A stretch of DNA of 9,662 nt from a bacterium (lineage in GTDB: Bacteria; AUK180; JAQVHJ01): the NCBI GenBank assembly GCA_028696285.1, contig JAQVHJ010000058.1, forward strand, positions 1 through 9,662, given 5' to 3'. Shown here piece by piece: positions 1-6,008 of this stretch (its first letter is position 1; each line of letters begins with the position of its first letter). A program made the translations under genes and the position numbers. Below the pieces are notes generated by a model that was not told the DNA's origin, ran no database searches, and saw only the letters and a list, made by a program, of their open reading frames with translations.

Positions 1-56
1 GTTCTTATCATGTCTTTTTTAATAAGCAACTATTTTAAGCTTCATCACAAATCTTT

Positions 57-998
57 TTATTTTCCTGAAAAAACATGGACAACGTCAAGCATGACATCTG
101 TGACATATACATTAAACATATCGTCAATTGCAATATCTGTATAATAAAAAGGTATCCTTGTTGTTGATGTCGGAATCTTCCATTGGGTAACAAGTTCTCC
201 CGTAGGTTTCAATTTGAACAATTTATTCTTTTCAGAATCTGCAACATATACATAACCGATTTTATCAACACCCATTGCTGTCGGAACGCCAAATAATGTA
301 TTATCTCCAAACTTCCTGATAAACCCTCCATTTGGAGTAAGAACCTGAACGTCCTGGCGGCCATAATCAAGAACATATAATAAACCATCCGGACCGCATT
401 TTATACTGATCGGGTTCTGGAATAATCCGTTCCCGGTTCCTGTTCCGCCAAAGGTCTTTATATGATCCCCGGCTAAATTGAATTTATCAATCTTCCCGCC
501 CGGATTAAGTACATAAAGAAATCCGTTTTCGTCTGCAGTAATTCCTACGAGATAATAATAAGTTGCAAACTTACCGGTGCCCGGAGCAATTATGCCATGA
601 TCCTGCACTAAAGCGCCTGCTTTAGTATATTCATATAAACGATATGTATACAGATTCAAGGCAAATATATTTCCATTACTTCCCACCACCATTCCAAATG
701 GGTATATTATTCCCTTCAACATTGTTAAAGGGATATTCTTTACAAAATCACCGGATAGCGTAAATTTTACGATCCTCATATTCGAATGATCTAATACATA
801 AATAAAGTCATTTTCAACGATAATCCCTTTCGGATATATAAATTGACCATCACCTGTTCCGGATTCTCCGATAACATTGCTTTGGGAATAAACCTGACCA
901 ACTCTCTCATTGATTACCGGCTCAAAAACATCCGGTGACTGGCAGGATGATGCAAATAAAATAAAAATAATTAAACCCAGCCAAAAACACCTTTTCAT
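57..998 (-). CDS. NHL-repeat beta-propeller lipoprotein
   Basis: This 313-residue protein is predicted to be a lipid-anchored six-bladed beta-propeller of the NHL type. A basic, hydrophobic N-terminus (residues 1-18) ends in FASSC, so Cys19 is the likely lipidation site; the lipobox is imperfect (Ala at -3). From about residue 46 a repeat of roughly 45 residues recurs, with a glycine-rich G-T-G-D-G-x-F turn (46-53, again 185-193), a hydrophobic strand and a conserved Y-V-x-D/N strand end (67-70, 162-165, 208-211, 251-254, 298-301). NHL propellers usually serve as protein- or ligand-binding platforms; no catalytic residues can be named. The start has a strong AGGAGG ribosome site 5 bases upstream. 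It is divergent from the lipoprotein gene at 1215. No intrinsic terminator is visible in the 56 bases before the window edge. Fold assignment is secure; role is unknown. Confidence 0.9.
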   Translation of the reverse strand: MKRCFWLGLIIFILFASSCQSPDVFEPVINERVGQVYSQSNVIGESGTGDGQFIYPKGIIVENDFIYVLDHSNMRIVKFTLSGDFVKNIPLTMLKGIIYPFGMVVGSNGNIFALNLYTYRLYEYTKAGALVQDHGIIAPGTGKFATYYYLVGITADENGFLYVLNPGGKIDKFNLAGDHIKTFGGTGTGNGLFQNPISIKCGPDGLLYVLDYGRQDVQVLTPNGGFIRKFGDNTLFGVPTAMGVDKIGYVYVADSEKNKLFKLKPTGELVTQWKIPTSTTRIPFYYTDIAIDDMFNVYVTDVMLDVVHVFSGK

Positions 999-1019
999 AC
1001 TTTCCTCCTGTTTTATATA

Positions 1020-1048
1020 AGTTTAACACATTTCAAGGCGATTGTCAA
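1020..1048 (-). promoter_or_regulatory. sigma70-type promoter for the NHL lipoprotein gene
   Basis: On the minus strand a perfect TTGACA (1043-1048) is followed after 17 bases by TAAACT (1020-1025, 4 of 6 matches). The bases just before the -10 are TGT, an extended -10. It lies about 20 bases upstream of the start codon at 998, leaving a short leader that contains the AGGAGG site. Confidence 0.6.
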
Positions 1049-1146
1049 ATATTATCGAGGGTAAATAGATGTATAAAAATAATATATGTATGTATAAATA
1101 TAAGCACATTTTTACCCATTGGTATATGCTCTTGAATTTAAATCCC

Positions 1147-1166
1147 TGTAATTATGGGTAATTACA
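1147..1166. promoter_or_regulatory. Inverted-repeat operator candidate
   Basis: The sequence TGTAATT, six bases, then AATTACA forms a perfect 7-base dyad with a 6-base spacer, about 50 bases upstream of the start at 1215. Its size and symmetry are like a dimeric repressor site. A second pairing, TTACCCAT (1112-1119) with ATGGGTAA (1154-1161), overlaps it. No convincing -35/-10 pair for the plus-strand gene was found beside it, so operator function is only inferred. Confidence 0.35.
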
Positions 1167-1214
1167 AGATTGGAACAATAATTGCTTTAAAATTAATCAA
1201 GGAGATCAATTATA

Positions 1215-2006
1215 ATGAAGATAAAAAATGCTTTTTTGATTATTTTACTGGCTTTAACAATCATAAATCTAAGTTCTTGCTCCTTATTTCTAAGGGAAGG
1301 TATTATAAAGCCATTTATAATTACACCGTTAACTTCTTGGGAAATTCCTTTTTTCTGTTTTGAATTGAAAGAAGTGGGGAAATTACCCGTATCCAGTACA
1401 TATCTCTCTTTTTCAGAAATTAACAGAGAGAAATTCCCTGTTGGAAAAATCAAGCATAACTTGAATATATTTGAAGATGATTATATTAAATGTGATTGGG
1501 ATATTACAAACAGAAAAACAAAAGTCAAGATAACTAATAAATCTCCTTTCTCCGTTATTATTCTCTGGAACGATGCAGTGATTAAGTACCCCGATAATAC
1601 GATCAGAAAAATTATCTCTGCAGAAGATGAAGATCTTAATAAATATAAACAGATCCCTGATAAAGAAATCGAAAAAGATAAATTGGAAGAATTCAATTTT
1701 ACGGTTAAACAAAAGAGAAAAAGCTCTTCAGAAAATACAATACTGGTTGACTATTCTTCAGACGATGAAATTAGTGATATTAATAATAAATTTATACACA
1801 TCCTCTTACCTGTGCAAATATCGGAGAATGTCTTTCTTTATGATTTTAAGTTTCTGGTAAAAGTAAATGTATTCTCCACTGAACCGGTGTACGAAGAAGA
1901 TGAAGAAGATTCTCCCAATCCGTGGGATGAATATGAAAAAGACCTGATCGATCCCGAGCTTGAAAGAGAAAAGAAACAAAAACAGGATGTTCTTGACTGG
2001 TTTTAA
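1215..2006 (+). CDS. Predicted lipoprotein of unknown function
   Basis: This 263-residue protein has a lipoprotein signal sequence: MKIK, a hydrophobic stretch to residue 19 and the lipobox LSSC with Cys22 as the lipidation site. The mature part is not a family I can name. Residues 97-128 (ITN, then KVKITNKSPFSVIILWND) followed by a segment ending in LLPV (about 197-200) and a YDFKFLVKV strand recall a group of hypothetical bacterial lipoproteins with an N-K-S/T...I-x-W-D/N motif and a late LP motif; this is from memory and uncertain. The C-terminus (225-263) is highly acidic then basic, rich in E, D and K. AAGGAG lies 9 bases before the ATG, which supports this start over the out-of-frame ATG at 1154. 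The gene converges on the reductase gene; a repeat module begins 15 bases after its stop and no terminator of its own is evident. Confidence 0.85.
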   Translation: MKIKNAFLIILLALTIINLSSCSLFLREGIIKPFIITPLTSWEIPFFCFELKEVGKLPVSSTYLSFSEINREKFPVGKIKHNLNIFEDDYIKCDWDITNRKTKVKITNKSPFSVIILWNDAVIKYPDNTIRKIISAEDEDLNKYKQIPDKEIEKDKLEEFNFTVKQKRKSSSENTILVDYSSDDEISDINNKFIHILLPVQISENVFLYDFKFLVKVNVFSTEPVYEEDEEDSPNPWDEYEKDLIDPELEREKKQKQDVLDWF

Positions 2007-2020
2007 AAAGTGATAAAAAA

Positions 2021-2091
2021 ACAGGGACGGATAGAAAAAAAGTTGAAAAATTAAATATTAGTGGAGAATGGAGTGTGGCGGGTGGAATGTG
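2021..2091 (+). repeat. Partial repeat copy C (5-prime module only)
   Basis: These 71 bases align without gaps to the first 71 bases of repeat A (4047-4117) with about 12 differences. They include the ACAGGGACGG start, the AAAGTTGAAAAATTA block and four 7-base units of the GTGGARR type (from about 2061). The rest of repeat A is absent. It lies directly downstream of the lipoprotein stop codon. Confidence 0.8.
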
Positions 2092-2103
2092 GACATTGAA
2101 AAA

Positions 2104-2131
2104 TGTAATTTGTGATTTATAATTTGTAATA
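2104..2131 (+). repeat. Four-unit heptamer tract (TGTRATT)
   Basis: Four successive 7-base units read TGTAATT, TGTGATT, TATAATT and TGTAATA. The tract follows copy C in the same order in which repeat A carries a GTGGARR tract and then a GTGARTT tract (4130-4150), so it may be the decayed second tract of the same element. Confidence 0.6.
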
Positions 2132-2200
2132 ACTCCACCAGTATACTGTTTAAAATAAAGATGGCTCTAAAAAAATATTTTTTAAATAATATACTTAATA

Positions 2201-2239
2201 AAAAACGGGGATAGTTCAATTAAGGTTTAACTATCCCCG
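2201..2239 (-). terminator. Rho-independent terminator of the reductase-rhodanese gene
   Basis: A perfect 11-base-pair stem, CGGGGATAGTT (2206-2216) with its complement at 2229-2239, closes a 12-base loop. On the minus strand the stem is followed at once by five T (2205-2201) and more T-rich sequence. It starts about 22 bases past the stop codon at 2262. The plus-strand reading lacks an immediate T run, so it mainly serves the minus-strand gene. Confidence 0.88.
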
Positions 2240-2261
2240 CATTTGTTAAAATCTATTCTTT

Positions 2262-3956
2262 TTATTTCTCACGCTTATATGGCCAGGCCATAATCCCGCC
2301 TTCCATTACCTTAACATTGGTATAACCGTTCGCCTTTAATATTAAAGAAGCTTCATAACCCCTAAGAGATATTTTGCAAAAAGCTATAATTTCCTTGTTC
2401 TTATCCTTGGGAAGATCACCCATTTGCTTCCTCAATTTTCCAAGAGGAATCAGGACTTCGCCTATACCCAATCTCATCTGTTCGAATTCATCAGGACCTC
2501 GGGCATCAAGAATAAAGGGTTTCTCTCCTTCACTATTGACCTTCTTCCAAACTTCTTCTGCTGAAATCCCGGTCATCTGGCCTGATAATTTATTCTGCAT
2601 AATATGTGCGCCGGCAATGAAATGATCTATTGCAAGAGAAAACGGCGGGGCATAAGGAAGATCAAGGTTTGCAAGATCATTAACCTTTAATTTCCCAAGT
2701 AAAGCCATCGCAGCAAGAGCAATCTGCTTGCTGACATCACCGGGACCCAGGCACTGGTAACCTAATAAACGCTGGTCTTTTTTATCTACAACCAACTTAC
2801 TTATCAATAATTTTGCCCCCATGAAACCGGGTTTATCAGGGCTTGCATTTATCACTGTCTCTACGTCATACCCCAGGGTTTTTGCATTTCTTTCAGATAA
2901 CCCCGTTGCTCCTGCAGTATAATCAAATATCTTACAAATTCCTGTTTGGATTGTTCCGGGAAATTTTGCAGTGTTACCTTTAATTACGTTTTCTCCGGCT
3001 ACCCTTCCCTCTAAATTTGCCAAGTCGCCATAGGGGGCATGAACGGTTTTCCCTGTAATCAATTGCGGGATCTCAGTACAGTCACCCGCTGCATAAATAT
3101 CCGGATCAGATGTCTGCATGAATTCATTTATTTTTATTCCTCGATTAGGGCCAATCTCCAAACCGGCATCTTTTGCAATATCCGAATTGGGAAAAACACC
3201 GATTGAAACAACAGCCAATTCACATGATAATTCTGTTCCGTTCTGAAGTTTTACACCTGTTAATTTTCCATTCTCACCAAGGAATGCCGCTACACCGTTA
3301 TTTGTAATTACATTAATCCCCTTCTTAACAAGATAATTCTCAACAAGCTTTGCCATCTCCCAATCTAAGAAGGTTAAGATTTGCGGTAATAATTCAACGA
3401 TAGTGATCTCGATCCCTGCAAGTTCAAGCGCTTCGCAGGTCTCAATACCAATCAAACCACCGCCGATAATTATTGCTTTCTTGATCTTTTTCTCATCCCT
3501 GATCTTTCTTAAAAAGTCAGCATCCTGGATAGAAACAAGAGTCGTGATACCCTCAAGATCCTTCCCGGGTATCGGGGGAATCTTGGCTCCGGAACCCGTC
3601 GTGATAATTAATTTATCATATTCCTGTTCCCCGGTTTTGCCTGTTTCCATCTCCTTCCAATGAACCTTTTTCCCTTTTCTGTCAATTTTTGTGACTTCAT
3701 AACCAACTTTTGCAATAATCTCCTTTGTATTCATAAAAAATGTCGGATCTCTTGTAACACCCGTAGGAGCTGCAAGTAATTGATTCCTATCGTTAAATAC
3801 ACCCCCGACATAATATGGAAATCCGCAGGATGCCATCGAAAGCTCCTTACACTTCTGGAACATAAAAATTTCCGCAGTCTGATCAAGTCTTCTTGCCCGA
3901 GCTGCAGCTTTTGGACCGGCAGCTGACCCCCCGATTACAACTATCTTTTTACTCAT
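2262..3956 (-). CDS. CoA-disulfide/persulfide reductase with C-terminal rhodanese domain
   Basis: This 564-residue FAD- and NAD(P)H-dependent oxidoreductase matches the CoADR-rhodanese fusions, which reduce CoA disulfide, CoA persulfide or polysulfide in the cytoplasm. The FAD-binding start is VVIGGSAAG (6-14). Cys44, in SMASCGFPYYVGG, is the single redox cysteine typical of this class, in place of the CxxxxC pair of glutathione-type reductases. GGGLIG (165-170) binds the pyridine nucleotide, and YAAGDCTE (288-295) closes the FAD site. YAPPFS (435-440) is the usual dimer-interface tyrosine motif. The rhodanese domain (about 463-564) keeps catalytic Cys527 and Arg532 in CKISLRG, where a serine replaces the usual glycine. 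Length is normal for the fusion. AAGGAGG lies 9 bases before the start. It has its own promoter and terminator, so it is monocistronic. Exact substrate (CoA disulfide, persulfide, polysulfide or oxygen) cannot be decided from sequence. Confidence 0.93.
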   Translation of the reverse strand: MSKKIVVIGGSAAGPKAAARARRLDQTAEIFMFQKCKELSMASCGFPYYVGGVFNDRNQLLAAPTGVTRDPTFFMNTKEIIAKVGYEVTKIDRKGKKVHWKEMETGKTGEQEYDKLIITTGSGAKIPPIPGKDLEGITTLVSIQDADFLRKIRDEKKIKKAIIIGGGLIGIETCEALELAGIEITIVELLPQILTFLDWEMAKLVENYLVKKGINVITNNGVAAFLGENGKLTGVKLQNGTELSCELAVVSIGVFPNSDIAKDAGLEIGPNRGIKINEFMQTSDPDIYAAGDCTEIPQLITGKTVHAPYGDLANLEGRVAGENVIKGNTAKFPGTIQTGICKIFDYTAGATGLSERNAKTLGYDVETVINASPDKPGFMGAKLLISKLVVDKKDQRLLGYQCLGPGDVSKQIALAAMALLGKLKVNDLANLDLPYAPPFSLAIDHFIAGAHIMQNKLSGQMTGISAEEVWKKVNSEGEKPFILDARGPDEFEQMRLGIGEVLIPLGKLRKQMGDLPKDKNKEIIAFCKISLRGYEASLILKANGYTNVKVMEGGIMAWPYKREK

Positions 3957-3988
3957 GAAACTCCGCCTCCTTTTTAATCTTTTTCCCT

Positions 3989-4017
3989 ATCCTATCATAT
4001 TTCAAATCAAATGTCAA
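3989..4017 (-). promoter_or_regulatory. sigma70-type promoter for the reductase-rhodanese gene
   Basis: On the minus strand TTGACA (4012-4017) is followed after 17 bases by TAGGAT (3989-3994), preceded by TGA (extended -10). The 12-base word ATTTGATTTGAA (4001-4012 on the minus strand) starts at the last base of the -35 box; the same word occurs in the flavodiiron promoter. Repeat A begins 30 bases upstream of the -35 box. Confidence 0.65.
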
Positions 4018-4046
4018 ATAATATTTTGAACATATGCTCATTAAAA

Positions 4047-4429
4047 ACAGGGACGGGGGTGGAAAAAGTTGAAAAATTATATGTTAGTGGAGAGTGGGGT
4101 GTGGAGAGTGGAATGTGATGATGGTATACGTGAATTGTGAGTTGTTAGAACATTATTTGTCATTTTGTTGCTTGTCCAGAGTGAAGCGAAGGACCTGGTG
4201 GTGGCAATCCATTTTCGTGTTGCAAACATTTGATACAATATGTAGGGGCGAAGGGTCTTCGCCCGTATCGACAGTATTTAATACTACAATATTATGTAAA
4301 AAAAACATAATCTGACAACTAATAATTGTACAGGCGAGGAGCCCGGACACATCGCTATTGCTTGCTAGATCTTACGATAACCCCCGTATCATCATTATTT
4401 AAAACCTTAATTTTATCAGAAAATAACAT
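4047..4429 (+). repeat. Composite intergenic repeat, copy A
   Basis: This 383-base block matches the reverse complement of 9004-9386 without gaps and with about 8 mismatches, five of them in the last 50 bases. Weaker similarity continues to about 4460. In order it holds an ACAGGGACGGGGGTGG start; a GTGGARR heptamer tract (4087-4114); two or three GTGARTT units (4130-4150); a unique section with CCAGAGTGAAGCGAAGG; four small hairpins (4246-4329); and a second CCCGTATC block (4383-4390), 121 bases after the first (4262-4269). Open frames across it have no ribosome sites and do not persist as coding sequence, so it is a non-coding repeat. With the promoter, the hairpin at 4459 and the heptamer array, it accounts for most of the 730 gene-free bases between 3957 and 4686. 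Confidence 0.93.
4246..4329 (+). other. Cluster of four small hairpins inside repeat A
   Basis: Four stem-loops follow one another: GGGCGAAG/CTTCGCCC with loop GGT (4246-4264); AGTAT/ATACT with loop TTA (4273-4285); ATTATGT/ACATAAT with a 7-A loop (4291-4311); ACAACT/AATTGT with one mismatch and loop AAT (4315-4329). All are present unchanged in copy B (about 9104-9187). None is followed by a T run, so they are not ordinary terminators. They could be cruciform or RNA structures, or recognition sites for an enzyme acting in trans. Confidence 0.6.
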
Positions 4430-4458
4430 GATTTTCAAAACAAATAACGGTATTAGCC

Positions 4459-4474
4459 CACCATTTCAATGGTG
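4459..4474. other. Short perfect hairpin past repeat A
   Basis: CACCATT (4459-4465) and AATGGTG (4468-4474) form a 7-base stem with a 2-base loop. CACCATT is also one of the unit types in the heptamer array at 4580. There is no T tract on either side, so it is unlikely to be an intrinsic terminator. Confidence 0.45.
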
Positions 4475-4579
4475 AGATTATGATTGTAGTAAAATTTTTG
4501 CTGAGTTCAGAGATTAATCCTTTTCAGAATAATATCAAAGTAATTTTGGTAATAAAGTTATTTTATATTGCATTTGTTC

Positions 4580-4691
4580 TACCATTCACCGTTTACCGTT
4601 CACCATTCACCGTTCACCATTCACCGTTTACCATTTACCGTTCACCGTTCACCGTTTACCGTTTACCATTTACCATTTACCGTTTACTATT
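4580..4691 (-). repeat. 16-unit heptamer tandem array (YACCRTT on plus, GTRAAYG on minus)
   Basis: Sixteen head-to-tail 7-base units fill 112 bases. On the plus strand fifteen are TACC or CACC followed by ATT or GTT; the last (4685-4691) is TACTATT. Variation is limited to unit position 1 (C/T) and position 5 (A/G), apart from the C-to-T change in that last unit. The last unit contains the TAG stop codon of the Ntn hydrolase gene (4687-4689), so on the mRNA the array begins at the stop codon; the next codon in frame is TAA. The open frame across the array on the plus strand is only the repeat translated, with no ribosome site. Confidence 0.95.
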
Positions 4692-5862
4692 TAAATTGAT
4701 TGCTGTATTCATTTAATAAATTTATATAGCGTTTCTTGAAGAGGAGGTTGCCCAGGAATCCGAAATCTATTTCCTTGAAATCTTTGATTAAATATTGTTT
4801 ATTCAGTTCCTTTGTATAGTTAATGAATTTGCCGGAGACATCACCTTTTTCATCTGAATGTACATCATATACTTTTATAGGGGAATCATGTTCGAAAGTA
4901 AAATCATTGAAACTGAGATATTTAATTTCCTTCGCGAGATTTGACCTGAAATACATCCTGAGATTAGTAAGATCATATACTATCTGCCACCGATTATATC
5001 CAAAATCCATCTTTTTCAGTATTGAGAATGCGTAATCAACGGCCTCTCCTTCTGATTTAGATTTATAATCGTTTATCATTTTATTTCCTAGCATGAACCT
5101 GAGATCCTTCTCGTAATAATCTTTATCAATCATTTCCTGGTATTCTTTTTCATTCTCGGGCATCATCGCCAGTTCCTTATCATACCTTCTATTGCATAGA
5201 ATCTTGACAGGAGAATCTTCACCTGTATAGATATGTGTTTTCCCGTCATAGAATTCGACAATTGCTACAGCTCCTGAAGGATCTGCAACAAAATAATGCC
5301 AAATACAATGGCCGTTAATCGCGACATTGTTAATATTATCCAAATATTCCTGAACTGTTGCGAAGTTATCAAGAACATACTGCATGTATAAATGATGATG
5401 CATTTTAGGTTTCCCGGGATATTCAGGGTATTGAGTTTCCCACATAGTCATCTCGCCTATATATAAACCTTTTTCATTCACACCCCCGTCAATAAATTCC
5501 TTTCCCCATGCGTTGTATGTAATGGACCCGTACTTTGAAACCCATTCAATTCTCTTTTCCTTCTTCTGATACCCGGTTAACGAATAGAAATCCTTCCAGC
5601 CAAGGTTCTTTTTCTTCACACCGCGCTTATTAATAAAAACAAGACCGTAAACCGGAACAGCTTCGTCAAGATTATGCGCAACATAAACATTCCCATCGGA
5701 CTCTATCATAAAAGTTGCGCATTGAGAAGTGCTTTCTTTCAATATTGTCCTTCGTGAAAATTCCCCTCTACTGGCAAATACGATAAGGAATAAGACTGAG
5801 ATAACTATAATGCTTGCAAATAATGCAACCTTACCCGGTTTAAATTCAATCTGCTTTTCCAT
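4687..5862 (-). CDS. Membrane-anchored Ntn hydrolase of the choloylglycine hydrolase/penicillin acylase type
   Basis: This 391-residue protein resembles linear amide C-N hydrolases, in which a cysteine exposed by processing attacks an amide bond. Residues 12-30 form one hydrophobic segment, a signal anchor or signal peptide, placing the enzyme outside the inner membrane. Cys48 in SQCATF is the expected nucleophile and would become N-terminal after cleavage. HNLD (63-66) stands where bile salt hydrolases have RNLD, so the usual arginine is histidine. G-x-N-E-K-G-L (127-133), HYFVADPSG (189-197), IVEF (201-204) and CNRRYD (223-228, with the conserved Asn) follow in the normal order. The region after about 300 is divergent. 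CGGAGG lies 5 bases upstream of the start. The stop codon lies in a heptamer array and no intrinsic terminator is seen. Substrate is unknown: bile salts, acyl-homoserine lactones, penicillins and other N-acyl amides are all possible. Confidence 0.8.
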   Translation of the reverse strand: MEKQIEFKPGKVALFASIIVISVLFLIVFASRGEFSRRTILKESTSQCATFMIESDGNVYVAHNLDEAVPVYGLVFINKRGVKKKNLGWKDFYSLTGYQKKEKRIEWVSKYGSITYNAWGKEFIDGGVNEKGLYIGEMTMWETQYPEYPGKPKMHHHLYMQYVLDNFATVQEYLDNINNVAINGHCIWHYFVADPSGAVAIVEFYDGKTHIYTGEDSPVKILCNRRYDKELAMMPENEKEYQEMIDKDYYEKDLRFMLGNKMINDYKSKSEGEAVDYAFSILKKMDFGYNRWQIVYDLTNLRMYFRSNLAKEIKYLSFNDFTFEHDSPIKVYDVHSDEKGDVSGKFINYTKELNKQYLIKDFKEIDFGFLGNLLFKKRYINLLNEYSNQFK

Positions 5863-5895
5863 ATTTCCTCCGGTATCTTAATTTTTATATTTTGT

Positions 5896-5924
5896 ATTTT
5901 AACCTATTAAAGATTAAAATTCAA
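5896..5924 (-). promoter_or_regulatory. sigma70-type promoter for the Ntn hydrolase gene
   Basis: On the minus strand TTGAAT (5919-5924) and TAAAAT (5896-5901, 5 of 6 matches) are 17 bases apart, about 34 bases upstream of the start codon. It is back to back with the promoter of the plus-strand gene; the two -35 boxes are 29 bases apart. Confidence 0.6.
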
Positions 5925-5953
5925 GTATTATTTTTAAATCTGCTCTCTTACCC

Positions 5954-5982
5954 TTGCTTTAAGAAAAGATTCGTGTTATAAT
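5954..5982 (+). promoter_or_regulatory. sigma70-type promoter for the EEP-family gene
   Basis: TTGCTT (5954-5959) is followed after 17 bases by a perfect TATAAT (5977-5982), with TGT directly before it (extended -10). The -10 ends 26 bases before the start codon at 6009, leaving a short leader with an AGGGGG ribosome site. Confidence 0.72.
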
Positions 5983-6008
5983 ACATTCATAAAAACAGGG
6001 GGATTGCA

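Noticed and set aside
1154..1363. Plus-strand frame starting within the dyad at 1154
   Set aside because: It has no ribosome site and overlaps in another frame the lipoprotein gene that has AAGGAG and a lipobox.
4246..4264. GGGCGAAG hairpin as an intrinsic terminator
   Set aside because: Neither strand has a T tract after the stem, and no gene ends close upstream.
4094..4350. Open frames on both strands inside repeat A
   Set aside because: They lie in a non-coding repeat, lack ribosome sites, and their lengths depend on chance stops; no protein motif is seen.
4580..4691. CRISPR-like array
   Set aside because: Units are 7 bases with no spacers, and there are no cas genes.
4480..4716. Plus-strand open frame of 78 codons with a repeating FTVYR/FTIYR pattern
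   Set aside because: The pattern is only the 7-base array translated; there is no ribosome site and it overlaps the end of the Ntn hydrolase gene.
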